From Ridgeia piscesae (Eukaryota; Annelida; Polychaeta; Sabellida; Siboglinidae): a stretch of 64,000 nt of DNA. Location: NCBI GenBank assembly GCA_025642075.2, contig JAODUO010000478.1, positions 1-64,000 of the forward strand. The letters run 5' to 3'. Numbering within the stretch: position 1 is the first letter of the stretch; each line of letters opens with the position of its first letter. This document shows, one piece after another, positions 1-13,327 of the stretch. The notes beneath the pieces are model-generated. The model had not been told where the DNA came from. It saw only the letters and a list, made by a program, of their open reading frames with translations, and made no database searches. Both the position numbers and the translations under genes were made by a program.

Positions 1-9
1 ATGGTTATG

Positions 10-118
10 GTGTGCGTGTGCGTGTGCGTGTGCGTGTGCGTGTGCGTGTGCGTGTGCGTGTGCGTGTGCGTGTGCGTGTGCGTGTGCGTGTGCGTGTGCG
101 TGTGCGTGTGCGTGTGTG
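10..118. repeat. (GTGTGC)n microsatellite
   Basis: A nearly perfect hexanucleotide array of about 18 units at the left edge, ending in a short GT run. It reads as low-complexity sequence and has no coding meaning. Confidence 0.95.
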
Positions 119-740
119 TATGTGCTGAATGAAAAATATTGTTACGTGTAATTATTTTACCATTTTAATTATATATATTACCTTTACATTAATTTATCAC
201 TATTGTTGTTATGGAATTCGTATTGGTTCTTTTTAATACTGATAGGTCACTTTCGTTAATTATCTAGACCCATGTATTTTCATAATTTTTCTTAAAATAT
301 TATCTGTGGGTAGTTTTCTTCTTATTGTATTTTTAATAGCAGCACATTGTGAAGCGCCACAACCAATTATGGATGTGGTACTATATAAATAAAATATTAT
401 TATATTATAATTAAACTTTTTATTTCCTGCAAATCATAGTGATGATACTAATTAATTATTATTATATTATTTATAAGTAATTAAACTATTTCGCGAATGC
501 AGTAAGTAAAATTGATAAATATTCACGCGCACACACACGTGCTAATTACATAGCGATTTTACTGTACCGCAGAGCGGCCGACAAAGTTGCCGTCGAGATC
601 TGCGCGTTGGTTTCGTGAATTTTCTTCGTTAGAGGAATGCAAGTGAATTAACTCTATAACGTAGTGTATGTATATGTATGAAAGATAGGTGCTAACAGTT
701 TGGCGGATGGTTGAGGTCGTTTTCATGGTTGTGTCAATCC
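119..740. other. AT-rich non-coding stretch
   Basis: No supported gene. The short ORFs here lack codon structure and any recognisable motif. The only interpretable piece is a repeat tail at 348-402, listed separately. Confidence 0.6.
348..402 (+). repeat. SINE/LINE 3' tail fragment (GCGCC...CTATATAAATAAA)
   Basis: The segment reads GTGAAGCGCCAC, a short spacer, then ATGGATGTGGTACTATATAAATAAA. It matches the reverse complement of 38575-38630, so it is a dispersed element end. Tails with a GCGC...CTATATAAA shape are common in animal SINEs and their partner LINEs. The head of the element is absent. Confidence 0.5.
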
Positions 741-779
741 AACCCGGTCGTCCGCACTGAGTCTGTGACTGTCCCAACG

Positions 780-2945
780 AACCAACTGGACTACTGTTTC
801 AGTTCTGGTCGATTCAAAGACAGCTTACTGATGATACTGTCTTTCACTGAACTGTTGCTACAAGCGTCCGAGGAACAGTGTGGCATATTTTAAAGAGTGA
901 AATTGACTGCGTCGTTGACAAATTTGTCCCCTTGAAAAAACAGGGGAAACGGTCAAAGAAGAAACACTTATCGAAGGAAGCCATTAGAAAAATCAAGTAC
1001 AAGCAAATGATGTGGAAGACATATAGACATACCGGAAGTGAAGAAGACTATAGCATTTATAAAGAAGCACTTAATCAAGCTACAGCTGAAATTAGAAATT
1101 CAAAGAGAAGCTACGAACAAAAATAGCTTTTAATATAAAACATGACAGCAAGAGTTTTTATGCGTATGTTCGAAGTAAACAGAAAGTTCAGGATAAGGTC
1201 GGTCCTCTAGAAGGTAGTGATGGAAACATAATAACAGAGGGATTCTTAATGGCAGAAAACCTAAATGAGTACTTTAGTTCGGTGTTTACCAGGGAAGATA
1301 TTAGTATATTACCAGTACTTGAGACTAAGTTCGAAGGGAGAGAGTTTGACTATTTAGGACAACTAATTGGAACCCCAACAATGGTAGCTATGAAAATAAG
1401 AGATATGAAGGATAATAAATCACCTGGAGTGGATGGGATTCCTCCCAAATTACTATTGGAAATTGTAGAACAAATCAGCATACCGCTTGCAACAGTGTTC
1501 AATTTGTCATTAGAGGAGGGAATAGTTCCGTTAGAATGGAAAGAAGCAAACATTATACCATTATTTAAAAAAAGTTCGAGAAACAAGTCAGAGAACTATA
1601 GACCAGTGAGTTTAACATCGGTGATTTGCAAACTATTAGAAAGACTAATTAAAGATCACCTGGTTGATTTTCTTGTTAAAAATAAATTGATAAACCCATC
1701 TCAACATGGGTTTTTTAAAGCGAGGTCATGCTTAACAAATATGTTATGTTTTTTGGAAGATGTCACAAAGTGGGTAGATGAGGGATCACCAGTAGATATA
1801 ATCTACTTAGATTTTAAAAAAGCCTTTGACAAAGTGCCACACCAAAGACTACTACTTAAACTAAAGGCCCATGGCATAGGAAATGGAATGATCAACTGAA
1901 TAGAAAAATGGCTTATTGATAGAAGACAAAGAGTAGTAGTTGATGGGGATGTTTCAAACTGGAAAACGGTTTTGAGTGGAGTACCGCAGGGAACCCGACT
2001 GGCCCCTATTTTATTCTTAATATATATAAATTGATTTGGATGAGGGCATAACAAGCAAGGTGTTAAAATTTGCGGACGACACAAAGTTTTTGGGAATTTA
2101 AAATTGAGGGAATAAAAATTTACAAAATGATCTTAATAAGTTGATGGGAATGGTCTGAGAAGTGGCAAATGCTTTTTTAATTTTTTGGAAAGTGTAAGTG
2201 CCTTCAAAAGGACATGGGAATGAAGATGCACAATATACAATGGGTGATACTGTACTAAATACTCCCAAGGAAAAGGACTTAGGGTTAACTATTAGTCTGA
2301 CATGAAGGTATCAGAGCAGTGTGGAATTGCAGCAGCGAAGGGAAACCAAATTCTTGGATTAATTAGGCGAAATATAGTGTAAAAGAAAAAGAACTAATAA
2401 TACCGCTGTAAAAACAATAGTTAGGCCTCACTTAGAATATTGTATAAAAACCGGGAACCATATCGCAAGGGATTTTAAATCAGAAAGAGTACAAAGGAGA
2501 GCAAAAAATGATACCAAAACTCGGGGAATATTAGTTATGAAATGCGTCTAAAAGAATGTGGTTTAACAACATAGAAACCAGAAGATTGGGGGAGATCAGA
2601 AATTTAGGTGTTTAAAATATAGAATTTTTTTTCACAGTCAAGGAAAAAGAGAAGGACTAGAGGGCATGGGGGTTACATTAGCAAAGAAGCAGTGTAGACT
2701 AGATATTAGAAAATTTTTTATTTTTTACAAAGAACAGTAAACGAATGGAACAGATTATCAGCTGATTGTGTAGGTGCTAGTAGTGTTAATATATTTAAAA
2801 ATAAAATCGACATATACCTAAGAAGGGCGGGGTATACTTAGATAGATAGGTTGGACTCTCGATAAGCCAAATGGCTTCCTAGTCCACCTGCCATCTAGAG
2901 TTGAATCTCTAGGTGGCAATCTTGTTAAATCTTGTTAAAATATTG
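780..2945 (+). mobile_element. CR1/Jockey-like LINE, decayed copy 1 (family A)
   Basis: A non-LTR retrotransposon copy. The 878-1126 ORF is the basic linker between endonuclease and reverse transcriptase. The 1249-1899 ORF (216 residues) carries the start of the RT domain, with SPGVDGIPPKLL, ENYRPVSLTS, QHGFF..RSCLTN and YLDFKKAFDKVPH. A premature stop follows GIGNGMIN. The remaining RT motifs persist in broken frames: SGVPQGT near 1976-1996 and FADDTKFL near 2068-2091. The C-terminal part (about 2380-2840) and 3' UTR (2840-2945) match a second copy at 49840-50440, which shows that this copy has lost frame through many one- or two-base indels. The 3' end is a short repeat of CTTGTTAAAT. The 5' end is rearranged and no apurinic endonuclease domain is visible. 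Exact clade is not assigned. Confidence 0.9.
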
Positions 2946-3244
2946 CTGTCGCAATTTCGTTGTAAACCGACGTAAGGCACTTTTAGCGAACCGCTTGGCT
3001 CTCTGTTATGACAGCTGAACCAGCAGACGACTTTATGACCTAATACTTTTCCAAAGTGCAGATAGAAACTAGGTTTTGATTGGTTGCATGGACCAAGATG
3101 GGCCCGTTCATGGTGTCGGTGATTTAGCTACATTTACCCATTTTAGCACCACTTTCTGAGGAAACTACTAATGTCAAAAATCTGATTGTAGATGCAAATG
3201 GTTAGTTGGTGTAAACTCTTTCATGTGCATTACACCAAACCGTT

Positions 3245-5530
3245 GCCTTTTTTGCCCTTTAAAATGACGGTATTATTCCAAAACTATATGCTCTTGTGCA
3301 ATTTGGTAATTAATGCTATACCTCGTCTATATTTTAAATTCAGGCTTTGGATTTGTTCTGTTTACTTTCCGTCGACATACTATCTTAAGCATTCAGTGTT
3401 GGATTCAAGTATTCGTAAATATGTCTGCGGTATGTCTACGCTATGCGCAGTATGAGCTTCAAACAACGGTGTTATTCCCAAAATACCATGGGGCGATTTG
3501 GGAATAAATCCTTTAATTCGTCTATATTTTAAATTCTTGTTTTGGATTTGTACTGTTTACCTTCAGTCGACGTAGTATTTCAAGCACTAAGTGTTGGATA
3601 CATAAATACGCAAATATTTCAGCGATATTTCTACGCTGTGCAGAGCACAAGCTTGAAACAACGGTATTATTCCAAAAATTACCTGGGGCGTTTTGGGATT
3701 AACTTCTCTAACTCGTCTATATTTAAAGTTCTTGCTTTCGACTTGTACCGTTTACCTTCCGTTGACGTAGTATCTTAAGCATTAAGTGTTGGATGCAAGC
3801 ATGTGCAAATATTTCAGCGGTATTTCTACACTGTGCACATTACGAGATTAAAACAACGGTATTTTACCCAAAATGACTTCGGGCGTTTTGGGAATAAATC
3901 CTCTAACTCGTCTACATTTTAAATTCTGGTTTTGGATTTGAACTGTTTACCTTCCGTCGCATAGTACCTTAAGCACAAAGTGTTGGATGCAAGCATTCGC
4001 AAATATTTCGGAGGTATTTGCACGCTGTGCATAGTACGAGCTTGAAACAACGGTATTATTCCCAAAATGCCCTGAGGCGATTTTGAAATCAATCCTTTAA
4101 CTAGTGTACATTTTAAATCCTTGCTTTGCATTTGTATTGCTTACCTTCCGTCGACATAGTATCTGAAGCACTATGTGTTGGATGCATGAATACGCAAATA
4201 TGTCGGCGGTATTTCTAAACTGTGCACAGTACAATCTTGAAACAACGGTATTATTCCAAAAATACCCTGGGCGATTTGGGAATAAATCCTCTAACTCGTC
4301 TACATTTTAAATTCTTTCTTTCGACATGTACTCTTTACCTATCGTTGACGTAGTATCTTAAGCATGCAAGCATGCGCAAATATTTCGGCGGTATTTCTAC
4401 GTTGTGCACAGTACGAGCTTGAAACAACGGTATTTTTCCGAGAATGAACTGGGGCGTTTTGGGAACAAATCTTCTAACTCGTGTACATTTTAAATTCTGG
4501 TTTTGGGTTTGAACTGTTTACCTTACGTCGCATAGTACCGTAATCACTAAGTGTTTGGATGCAAACATTCGCAAATATTTCGGCGGTATTTCTACGCTGT
4601 GCGAGCTTGAAACAACGGTATTATTCCCACAATGCCCTGGGGCGATTTGGGAATCAATCCTTTAACTAGTATACATTTTAAATTCTTGCTTTGCATTTGT
4701 ACTGCGTACCTTCCGTCGACATAGTATCTGAAGCACTATGTGTTGGATGCATGAATACGCAAATATTTCGGCGGTATTTCTAAGCTGTGGCACACTACAA
4801 TCTTGAAACAACGGTATTATTCCCAAAATACCCTGGGCGATTTGGGAATAAATCTTCTAACTCGTCTATATTTTATATTCTTTCTTTCGACATGTACTCT
4901 TTACCTATCGTTGACGTAGTATCTTAAGCATGCAAGCATGCGCAAATATTTCGGCGGTATTTCTACGTTGTGCACAGTACGAGCTTGAAACAACGGTATT
5001 TTTCCCACAATGCCCTGGGGCGATTTGTGAATCAATCCTTTAACTAGTGTACATTTTAAATTCTTGATTTTGACTTGTACTGTTTACCTTTCGTTGACGT
5101 AGTATCTAAAGCATTAAGTGTTGGATGCAAGCATGCGCAAATATTTCGGCGATATTTCTACGCTGTGCACAGTACGAGCTTGAAACGGTATTATTCCCCG
5201 AAAATGCCCTGGGGCGATTTGGGAATAAATCCTCTGACTTGTCTACATTTTTAATTCTTGCTTTGAATTTGTACTATTTACCTTCCGTCGGCGTAGTATT
5301 TTAAGCACTAAGTGTTGGATGCAGGAATACGCAAATGTTTCGGCGGTATTTCTACGCTGTGCATAGTACAAGCTTGAAACAAGGACATTATTTCCGACAT
5401 GCCCTGGGGCGATTTGGGAATAAATCCTCCGACTCGTCTACATTTTAAATTCTTGCTTTGGATTTGTAGTTTACCTTCCGTCGACATAGTATCTTAAGCA
5501 CTATGTGTTGGATGCAAGCGTGCGCAAACA
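3245..5530. repeat. Satellite array, about 12 monomers of about 192 bp
   Basis: Head-to-tail monomers recognised by recurring blocks: GAAACAACGGTATTATTCC, GGGCGATTTGGGAATAAATC, TTTACCTTCCGTCGAC, GTAGTATCTTAAGCAC, AAGTGTTGGATGCAAGC and GCGGTATTTCTACGCTGTGC. The AACGG block recurs near 3463, 3654, 3850, 4043, 4236, 4418, 4607, 4803, 4984, 5178 and 5373. Spacing is 182-196 bp. The first monomer is diverged and the last is truncated at about 5530. Monomers 3850-4417 and 4418-4983 form two copies of a three-monomer higher-order unit. No open frame persists across monomers. Confidence 0.95.
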
Positions 5531-5970
5531 TATATGTTCCATTGCTATTTGACATGCATAGTTATAATAGAATAATATGTATTTTATTTACTTAATGCAC
5601 CAATGTATAGGTTGGATTATAAATGTGTTTCTATTGTTGTTGTAGTGCGATATGAAATGTTGGAAAGACCGGCTCGGAAACAGGAAAGGAAACAACAATA
5701 ATCTATGAAGACTGTCTGGGGTATACACAATACTGTGATAATTACGTCTATGTTAATGCTGTGTGTATAGCAATGAATTCAGAATTGTATTTGCTGTGTT
5801 TGTACATTAGTTAATCCGGAAAATATGGTTTGTAAGTTATGCCTGAATAATTTACGCATGGTTATTTGAAATCACGTGACCACAGCAATTGTACCTGTCA
5901 ACAGTGACAGCTATTTGTGTATCTGACAGTATGTCAGGGGATACAGTATACGACACTTACGACACAGGGC
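5531..5970. other. Non-coding stretch
   Basis: Between the satellite and the direct-repeat block. I see no coding signal or recognisable repeat. Confidence 0.4.
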
Positions 5971-6150
5971 AGCTCGAGAAAAAACGAATCAAGTTGGCGT
6001 TATTTCTCGAGCAGCTCGATGGCTAGAAAACTCGTTGTTTCTCATAAGAACAGATAAATAGATAAGCAAGAAACGACATAACAGCGTCGCATTTACATAA
6101 AACAATAAGTATATCCACATACATGTCACGAAAATATTGCTAAGAGTATA
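5971..6150 (+). repeat. Left direct-repeat copy (CTCGAGAAATAACG family)
   Basis: Contains CAGCTCGAGAAA, ATCAAGTTGGCGTTATTTC, TCGAGCAGCTCGATGGCTAG, CATAACAGCGTCGCATTTAC and GTATATCCACATACATG. The same order of blocks recurs in direct orientation at 8588-8910 and again at 8911-9130. The copy stops at 6150, where the inverted-repeat element begins. Confidence 0.85.
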
Positions 6151-7123
6151 TAGTGCAGACCACAATGCATGGATTTCACAGTCCCGTAGGAATCGGATGC
6201 CCAAAGTGAGATAGTGACTGATTTGTCTTTATTTGGGTATGAACTAAACACAAATCTTGCGTTACAAATTGTTAGACACCTGTAAAGCCCCAAATCTAAC
6301 ATGGCCGCCTTCACTCAAGGAAAATACATAAAATAGCATATCTCTGGAACTACTTGACCAACTTCAATTATGTTAGACTCTATTGAATGGTTTTCAAGCT
6401 TGCCTGATAATCTGGAATATGTTTCAGGTCGATAGTAGGTCACGGTCACGCAGGAAGGTCAATGTAAAGGTCATTTTTGACTGATTTCAAGTCGATTGGA
6501 GGTCAGTCATGCAGTAAGGTCAAAACAAAAGTCAACATACGATGAACATTCAATAGAATCAAATTATAAAAATTAAGTCATGTTACAATGTTTTTAATTA
6601 CAGCATAACACTAGAATACAAACGTACAAACACTAAGGAGGCACATATATGTATATACAGACGTTCATGTTCAAAATCTGAATAGAAGCAATTACCAATA
6701 GTGAACTGCACTGCATGTCAAATAACTTATTTAATTTTGTCCTGAAACACTTACAGGGAGATACACAGACAATGCATTGAATAAGATTAAATTTGGACAA
6801 AAATAAAACATTTAAAGGTTAGATTCTTTAAACATAATAATATATATATATACAACACATCTGTCATGGAACATGCCATGTTGAACACTTAGTGAATTAA
6901 ATCAGTCGCACATAATCTTCTGATAGTGTCATCCTTGTTCATCATCTTGCAACAGTCATACATCATCTTCATCATCACCTGCTTGTCATCATCCTGTTAT
7001 CAGGAAGGTTGCTGCAATCAGAATTGTGGCATTTGCAATCAGGTTGTTCTTCTTGCACGAGCAGTGACCCTTGCAAGATGTGTTGCAACCAAAATATTGA
7101 TCAGTTCCAAGACGACAACAGAC

Positions 7124-7489
7124 AGGTCCAGGAATCTGGAGGGCGAGAAGCTTCCTCCGACCAGAGCAACAGTGATGCCCCATATCTTACGCAGCAACAT
7201 TGTGGCTATGAGGGAAAAAGCTATACAACACATCACCCATGCCTACTGCCCCTAGAAAAAAAATGCCTGGATTCGTGCCGGGGACGAGTATGTCCCAGTC
7301 CGGTGTCTCTACAAACCAGCACCAGTTGCCGTCTTGGAACTGATTAAATGTGGTTGCAAGACATCTAGCAACGGTCACTGCTCATGCAAGAAGAACAACC
7401 TCCCTTGCACTGCTCTCTGCAAATGCCACAATTCTGATTGCAGCAACCTTCCTGACTACAGGATGAGAGCAGATGAAGATGATGTATGA
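7124..7489 (+). pseudogene. C-terminal fragment of a repeat-encoded CXC-motif protein
   Basis: A single frame runs from about 7124 to a TGA at 7487-7489, broken by one TAG near 7252. It reads EKLPPTRATVMPHILRSN, then after the stop AWIRAGDEYVPVRCLY, KPAPVAVLELIKCGC, GHCSCKKNNLPCTALCKC and a final acidic RADEDD. The paired CxC cysteines (CGCK, CSCKKNNLPCT, CKC) resemble tesmin/TSO1-type zinc-binding CXC motifs. From memory, this layout (LPPT...H, a W..GD segment, PAP..VLEL, then CXC) is common at the end of uncharacterised, repeat-encoded invertebrate proteins. The left inverted arm carries a minus-strand relic with GHCSCKKNN (about 7040-7090), frameshifted and missing part of the cysteine block. 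No start codon or catalytic domain is present. Confidence 0.6.
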
Positions 7490-7769
7490 CTGTTGCAGGA
7501 GATGAACAAGGAAGACACTATCAGAAGATTGTGTTTAACTCACAAAGTGTTCAACATGGCATGTTCCATGATAGATTTTTTGTATATGTATGTTTAAAGA
7601 ATCTAACCTTTACATTTTTTATTTTCGCCCAAATTTAATCTTATTCTTAATTTTGTCTGTGTATCTCCCTGTAGGTGTTTCAGGACAAAATTAAATAGGT
7701 TGCTTGACATGCAGTGCAGATCATTATTGGTGATTACTTCTATTTGCTTATTTGATTGACCTTGAACTA

Positions 7770-7775
<6 letters not shown>

Positions 7776-7808
<33 letters not shown>

Positions 7809-8068
7809 TAATAAATCTACATATCATAATAAAATATCATAATACATACATAATACATCATCATATACATAAAAATAAAAATATACATACATCAATACAT
7901 AAAATATATACATATATAAAATAAAACATAAAAATAAAATCATACATAAAACATAAAAATAAAAATAATATAATAAAAATATAAAAACTAACTCTACTAT
8001 ACTATAAAAATAAAAATATATAATATAAAATATAAAAATCATAAAACATACATACATACATACATACA

Positions 8069-8100
<32 letters not shown>

Positions 8101-8110
8101 CATATATGCC
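7776..8110. repeat. (AT)n, A-rich (ATAAAA) and (CATA)n low-complexity tract
   Basis: A dinucleotide run at 7776-7806 is followed by degenerate ATAAAA/ATACAT repeats and a clean CATA run at about 8047-8097. The tract lies inside the right arm of the inverted-repeat element and accounts for most of its extra length. Confidence 0.9.
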
Positions 8111-8587
8111 TCCTTGGTGTCTGTGCGTTTGTATTCTAGTATTGTGCTGTAATAATTTTTTTAACATGACCTAATTGTTATAATTTGATTTTATTGAACG
8201 TTCATCATATGTTGACCTTTGTTTTTACCTTACTGCATGACTTTAACCTCCAATCGACTTGAAACCAGTCAAAATGACCCTTACGTTGACCTTCTTGCAT
8301 GACCTTGACATACTATCGACCTGAAACATATTCCAGATTTTCAGGCATGTTTGAACACCCTACAATAGAGTCTAACATCATTGAAGTTGGTTAAGTAGTC
8401 CCAGAGTTATGCCATTTTTTGTATTTTCCATGAGTGACGGCGGCCATCTTGGATTTTGGGCCTTACAGATGTCTAAAAATGTGTAACCTAAGATTTTTGT
8501 TTAGTTCATACCTGATTAAAGTCAAATCAATCACTATCTAACTTTGGGCATCCGATTCCTAAGGAAAGTACATCCCAGTCTACACTA

Positions 8588-9180
8588 ATATGCATGCACA
8601 TCAAAATCTGCTCGACAAATAACGAACCAAGTCGGCGTTATTTCTCGAGCTGCCCAAGAAATTACGAATCAAGTTGGTGTTATTTCTAGAGCAGCTCGAT
8701 CGATGGCTAAAAAACGGGTAGCCTCGGTTACCCAGGCTCCGTGAGGTGGCAGCACTAGAAAACGGGTTGTTTATCTTAGCCTTAGCCTTAGGAACTGATA
8801 AATACAAGCAGTTAACGACCTAACAGCGTCGCATTTGCTACAAATAATGAGTATATCCACACACATGCCACGAAACGCATTGCTAAGCGCATGCCATATG
8901 CATGCACGTCCAAATGCCAAATGGCAAATCTGTTCGACAAATAACGAGCCGAGTCGACGTTATTTCTCGAGCAGCTCGACGAATAAGGAAACTCGTTAAT
9001 TATTTCTCATCAGAACGGATAAATACAGACAGGAAACGTTCCAACAGGGTCACATTTACTACAAACAGTTAGTTAACTTACATGCCATAAAATTATCCTA
9101 AGTGCATGAGCATGCACATCCAGATCTGCTCGAGAAATAACGCGAACTCGGTCCCTCATTTCTCGAGCTGCTCGAGAAAT
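8588..9180 (+). repeat. Right direct-repeat copies, about 322 bp and 196 bp
   Basis: Blocks equivalent to 5971-6150 occur twice more: AACGAACCAAGTCGGCG at 8621 and AACGAGCCGAGTCGACG at 8943, with a partial third start near 9139. Many short palindromes of CTCGAGAAAT / ATTTCTCGAG occur within them. A stretch of about 120 bp present in the 8588 copy is absent from the next one. Confidence 0.8.
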
Positions 9181-9809
9181 AGTCAGCATGTATCCGAAAG
9201 ATGGCGTAACAGTATGTCTCTAAACTGTCCACTAGATGTCACTTACGTTTTCACTTTCAATTTTTTCCGGAAAGCGATGCAAAAGGTGTACTCTGTGGGT
9301 AACCGCGAACATGAAACCGTTATTCTGCTGAACAACGCAGTGCTCTGGTAAGTACACATATGAAGTTAGTAACCGAAGTATTTACTGAAAGTGTCAAACT
9401 TGGCATCATCCCAAGGAGTTAAATTACTGATACTGTGATAGTTATGCGCCTCAGGCTCAGTTCTCTGATCGAGGCTTGACTTGATTGAGTAATTGACTCC
9501 CTAGCACCGACGTGCTGCAGTCTACAGTCGTTGTGGAGTGACAGCCAGCGGCGAGGTGCGGCTTAAGCCTTAATGACCAATGAGTATGTCTCATTCATGA
9601 ATCGATGTGCGATAACATCATTGTTGAATCACGTTAACTGTCTACCAAACACCAAGTCCATGTACTACACAAATGAGCAGTTGGGCTTAATTATAATGTG
9701 TTACCAATGTGTGTAGCATTGAAAATGGAAATTAATGACTACTGATTTTGTGTTTTATTCCTGTATGGTATTTAATGGTCTATTTCTTATTTTATTATTG
9801 AAGTATTTT

Positions 9810-9812
<3 letters not shown>
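9181..9812. other. Unassigned stretch
   Basis: An ORF at 9106-9351 starts within the direct repeats. No domain or supported exon structure was found. Nothing else recognisable. Confidence 0.4.

Positions 9813-9872
<60 letters not shown>
9813..9872. repeat. (TA)n microsatellite
   Basis: About 28 TA units in an uninterrupted run. Confidence 0.95.
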
Positions 9873-9877
<5 letters not shown>

Positions 9878-10926
9878 TATGTAGTGTTTAGTATATTTGT
9901 TCTACCTCAATTTGTTCTACCCCCGACAGTATAGTTAGTATCTTTGTTGTATATTTTATCCATACTACAGTAACTGAGTACTATTACTACAATAAAATGT
10001 TGCAATGGATAATGTAATAGTAATTGTGTCAAATGTAACAGTAATAGCAATAAAACAATTTGAACTTGTAATAGTTAAGAAACTAAGTAATAGATAGGCT
10101 TTTCGTTCAAATTAACCATATTTCTGCGTGCCTTAATTACACATAGAAGAATTACTCATTGTGGAATAACATTTATATGACTAAAAACGTCATTAAATTG
10201 ACTCTTTATACCCCAAATGTCGTTTTTTGTTACTCAAATATAACGCGTTCGGTAGCATTTCAAAAAGACCTACTACTAAAAAAATGTCTGGGGCGACACG
10301 CTGACTTACTCAAAATGTAAGCGTAAAATTGGTTTTTTTCTCAAACGTCGTGCCGTGTCAATTATTGACCAATTCAATCAGAATAAAGTTTATTTTGAAG
10401 AAATCGTCCGCTAAAACGCAAGTAAACATGCCCACTTATATCACGGTCGTATTTCGTGAGCAACGTCACTGTTCCGCATCAGATTGCGTAGTGTGTAGTA
10501 TCATTCGATCCGGCGTTAAATTTGCTATCCAGTACGTATCATTTTATAAATATGACATTTTATTTGTGGGCACGCATGCCTTTGAAAGTTGATGTTACTT
10601 TTCCCCCGAGTCGCAACACTTCGGCAGATCGCCGCAAACGTTATTAAGTAAGTCGCTAATGTTGTATTCCACGCGTATTTCTAAATATCACGGCACATAA
10701 TTACCTGCAAATATCGCATGGGTAACGTATTGCATTTCATTGATCATTTATAGTGAATAATTCATATATTTGTTTGTTGTTAAACCAAGACCTGTTAAGT
10801 TTCTGAAATGAGGAAACTGGAGATTTGTGCGTGAAAATCGAGCTATCAAACATCGATGCTATCGCACAGCGGTAGAATGACAAAATTCACAAACACAATA
10901 ATGAACAAAAATCTTTATTTGAACAA

Positions 10927-10928
<2 letters not shown>
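9873..10928. other. Unassigned stretch
   Basis: AT-rich sequence. The 87-codon ORF at 10329-10592 shows no recognisable motif. No gene is supported. Confidence 0.4.
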
Positions 10929-12480
<1,552 letters not shown>

Positions 12481-12508
12481 AGTGGTCTCTGCAGAATGGT
12501 AAATCGGT

Positions 12509-13327
12509 TTATTTAAGGCCAATATGAATTCTGATGGTGGATATGTTGCAGGAGACTTCTACTTCTTTAGGTGACAGCTGTTTTTTACCCTTTGTAAAAT
12601 TGGGAATTAATAATTCTGCAAGTAATTGATCGGGTGGTTGGTGATATTTGGAGGAAATAAAGTCTGGTGCACGCACCATTTCAACATCTGATGCTCGACC
12701 GCCCCAAGCAGTTGACAGATAAGTCACAGCACCTAGTGGGCTGCATACAGTGAACACTTTAACAGTGCTGTGTTTCTTATAGTTAGAATACACCTGTGTC
12801 CGTGCTTTCAATTTTTTAGGGCGATCAATAAAAATTTCAAAACAATCCATAATGCCAGTTAACATGTAATTTAAAGACTGCAGGTAGGGTTTGCTTAAGT
12901 GTCTCCCTGTCTGGCCATCTTGCCATAAACCAATCTTTGCATAAAGGAAATCAACTGTTTTCCAGAAACATCTAGAAACAGTTGTGAAATCCTCACCAGC
13001 TTGATGAAAAATAAGTTCAAATGGAAGGTTTATATGTAGCTTTACCAGAGTGAGAAACAATTGTTCCGAAGCTTGGATAGCACATTTGCAGAAGTTTTAA
13101 CAATCGTGGAAAGAAAGAGAGACAGTTTTAAAAACACGTCCCAAGACAATCCTGTGTAAAAATTGGACCTTTCATCGTTACCCTTAATGACACCTGAATT
13201 CAACTGTACCTGCATGTACCAAACGTTGTTTACGGTCTGCATCTCGCGGATATACATGATACGATATTTTCATTCCGGGTTTTAAATTGTGGTTAGTGCA
13301 ACCAAACTCAACGCAGTGTTCCGGCAT
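12509..13327 (-). pseudogene. THAP plus DDE_4-type transposase relic (ISL2EU-like)
   Basis: Read leftwards from an ATG at 13325-13327, the first frame starts MPEHCVEFGCTNHN, then ISYHVYPRDADRKQ. This is the start of a C2CH THAP zinc finger (C5, C10) that stops after about 45 codons. The next frame (near 13160-13060) has NFYTGLSWDVFLKLSLFL. The 183-codon ORF 13060-12509 has FLTLVKLHINLPF (helix-turn-helix region), GIMDCFEIFIDRPKKLKART with the first catalytic Asp, YSNYKKHSTVKVFTVCSP, AWGGRASDVEM, IPNFTKGKKQLSPKEVE and a truncated RIHIGLK. The second catalytic Asp region (usually DRGF) is deleted and the RIHVE glutamate is missing, so it is catalytically dead. The domain order THAP, HTH, DDE_Tnp_4 is that of ISL2EU/IS4EU transposases; a Harbinger relative is the alternative. 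Confidence 0.8.

Larger units (their letters stand above)
6151..8587. mobile_element. Long terminal-inverted-repeat (foldback-type) element
   Basis: The left arm (6151 to about 7090) is repeated in reverse complement by the right arm (about 7365 to 8587). The ends read TAGTGCAGAC on the left and GTCTACACTA on the right. Paired internal blocks include GGGCATCCGATTCCTA, CTTACTGCATGAC, GGCATGTTCCATGA and ATGCCACAATTCTGATTGCA. The right arm is longer because of an AT-rich and (ATAC)n expansion at 7776-8110. The loop plus right arm carry a protein fragment (7124-7489), and the left arm holds a broken antisense copy of its cysteine-rich end. An uninterrupted neighbour repeat copy at 8880-8920 gives the empty site and suggests a target duplication of ATA or TA. 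Superfamily not assigned. Confidence 0.8.

Noticed and set aside
3192..4131. ORFs of 60-87 codons inside the satellite
   Set aside because: They are not preserved between monomers and follow no common frame.
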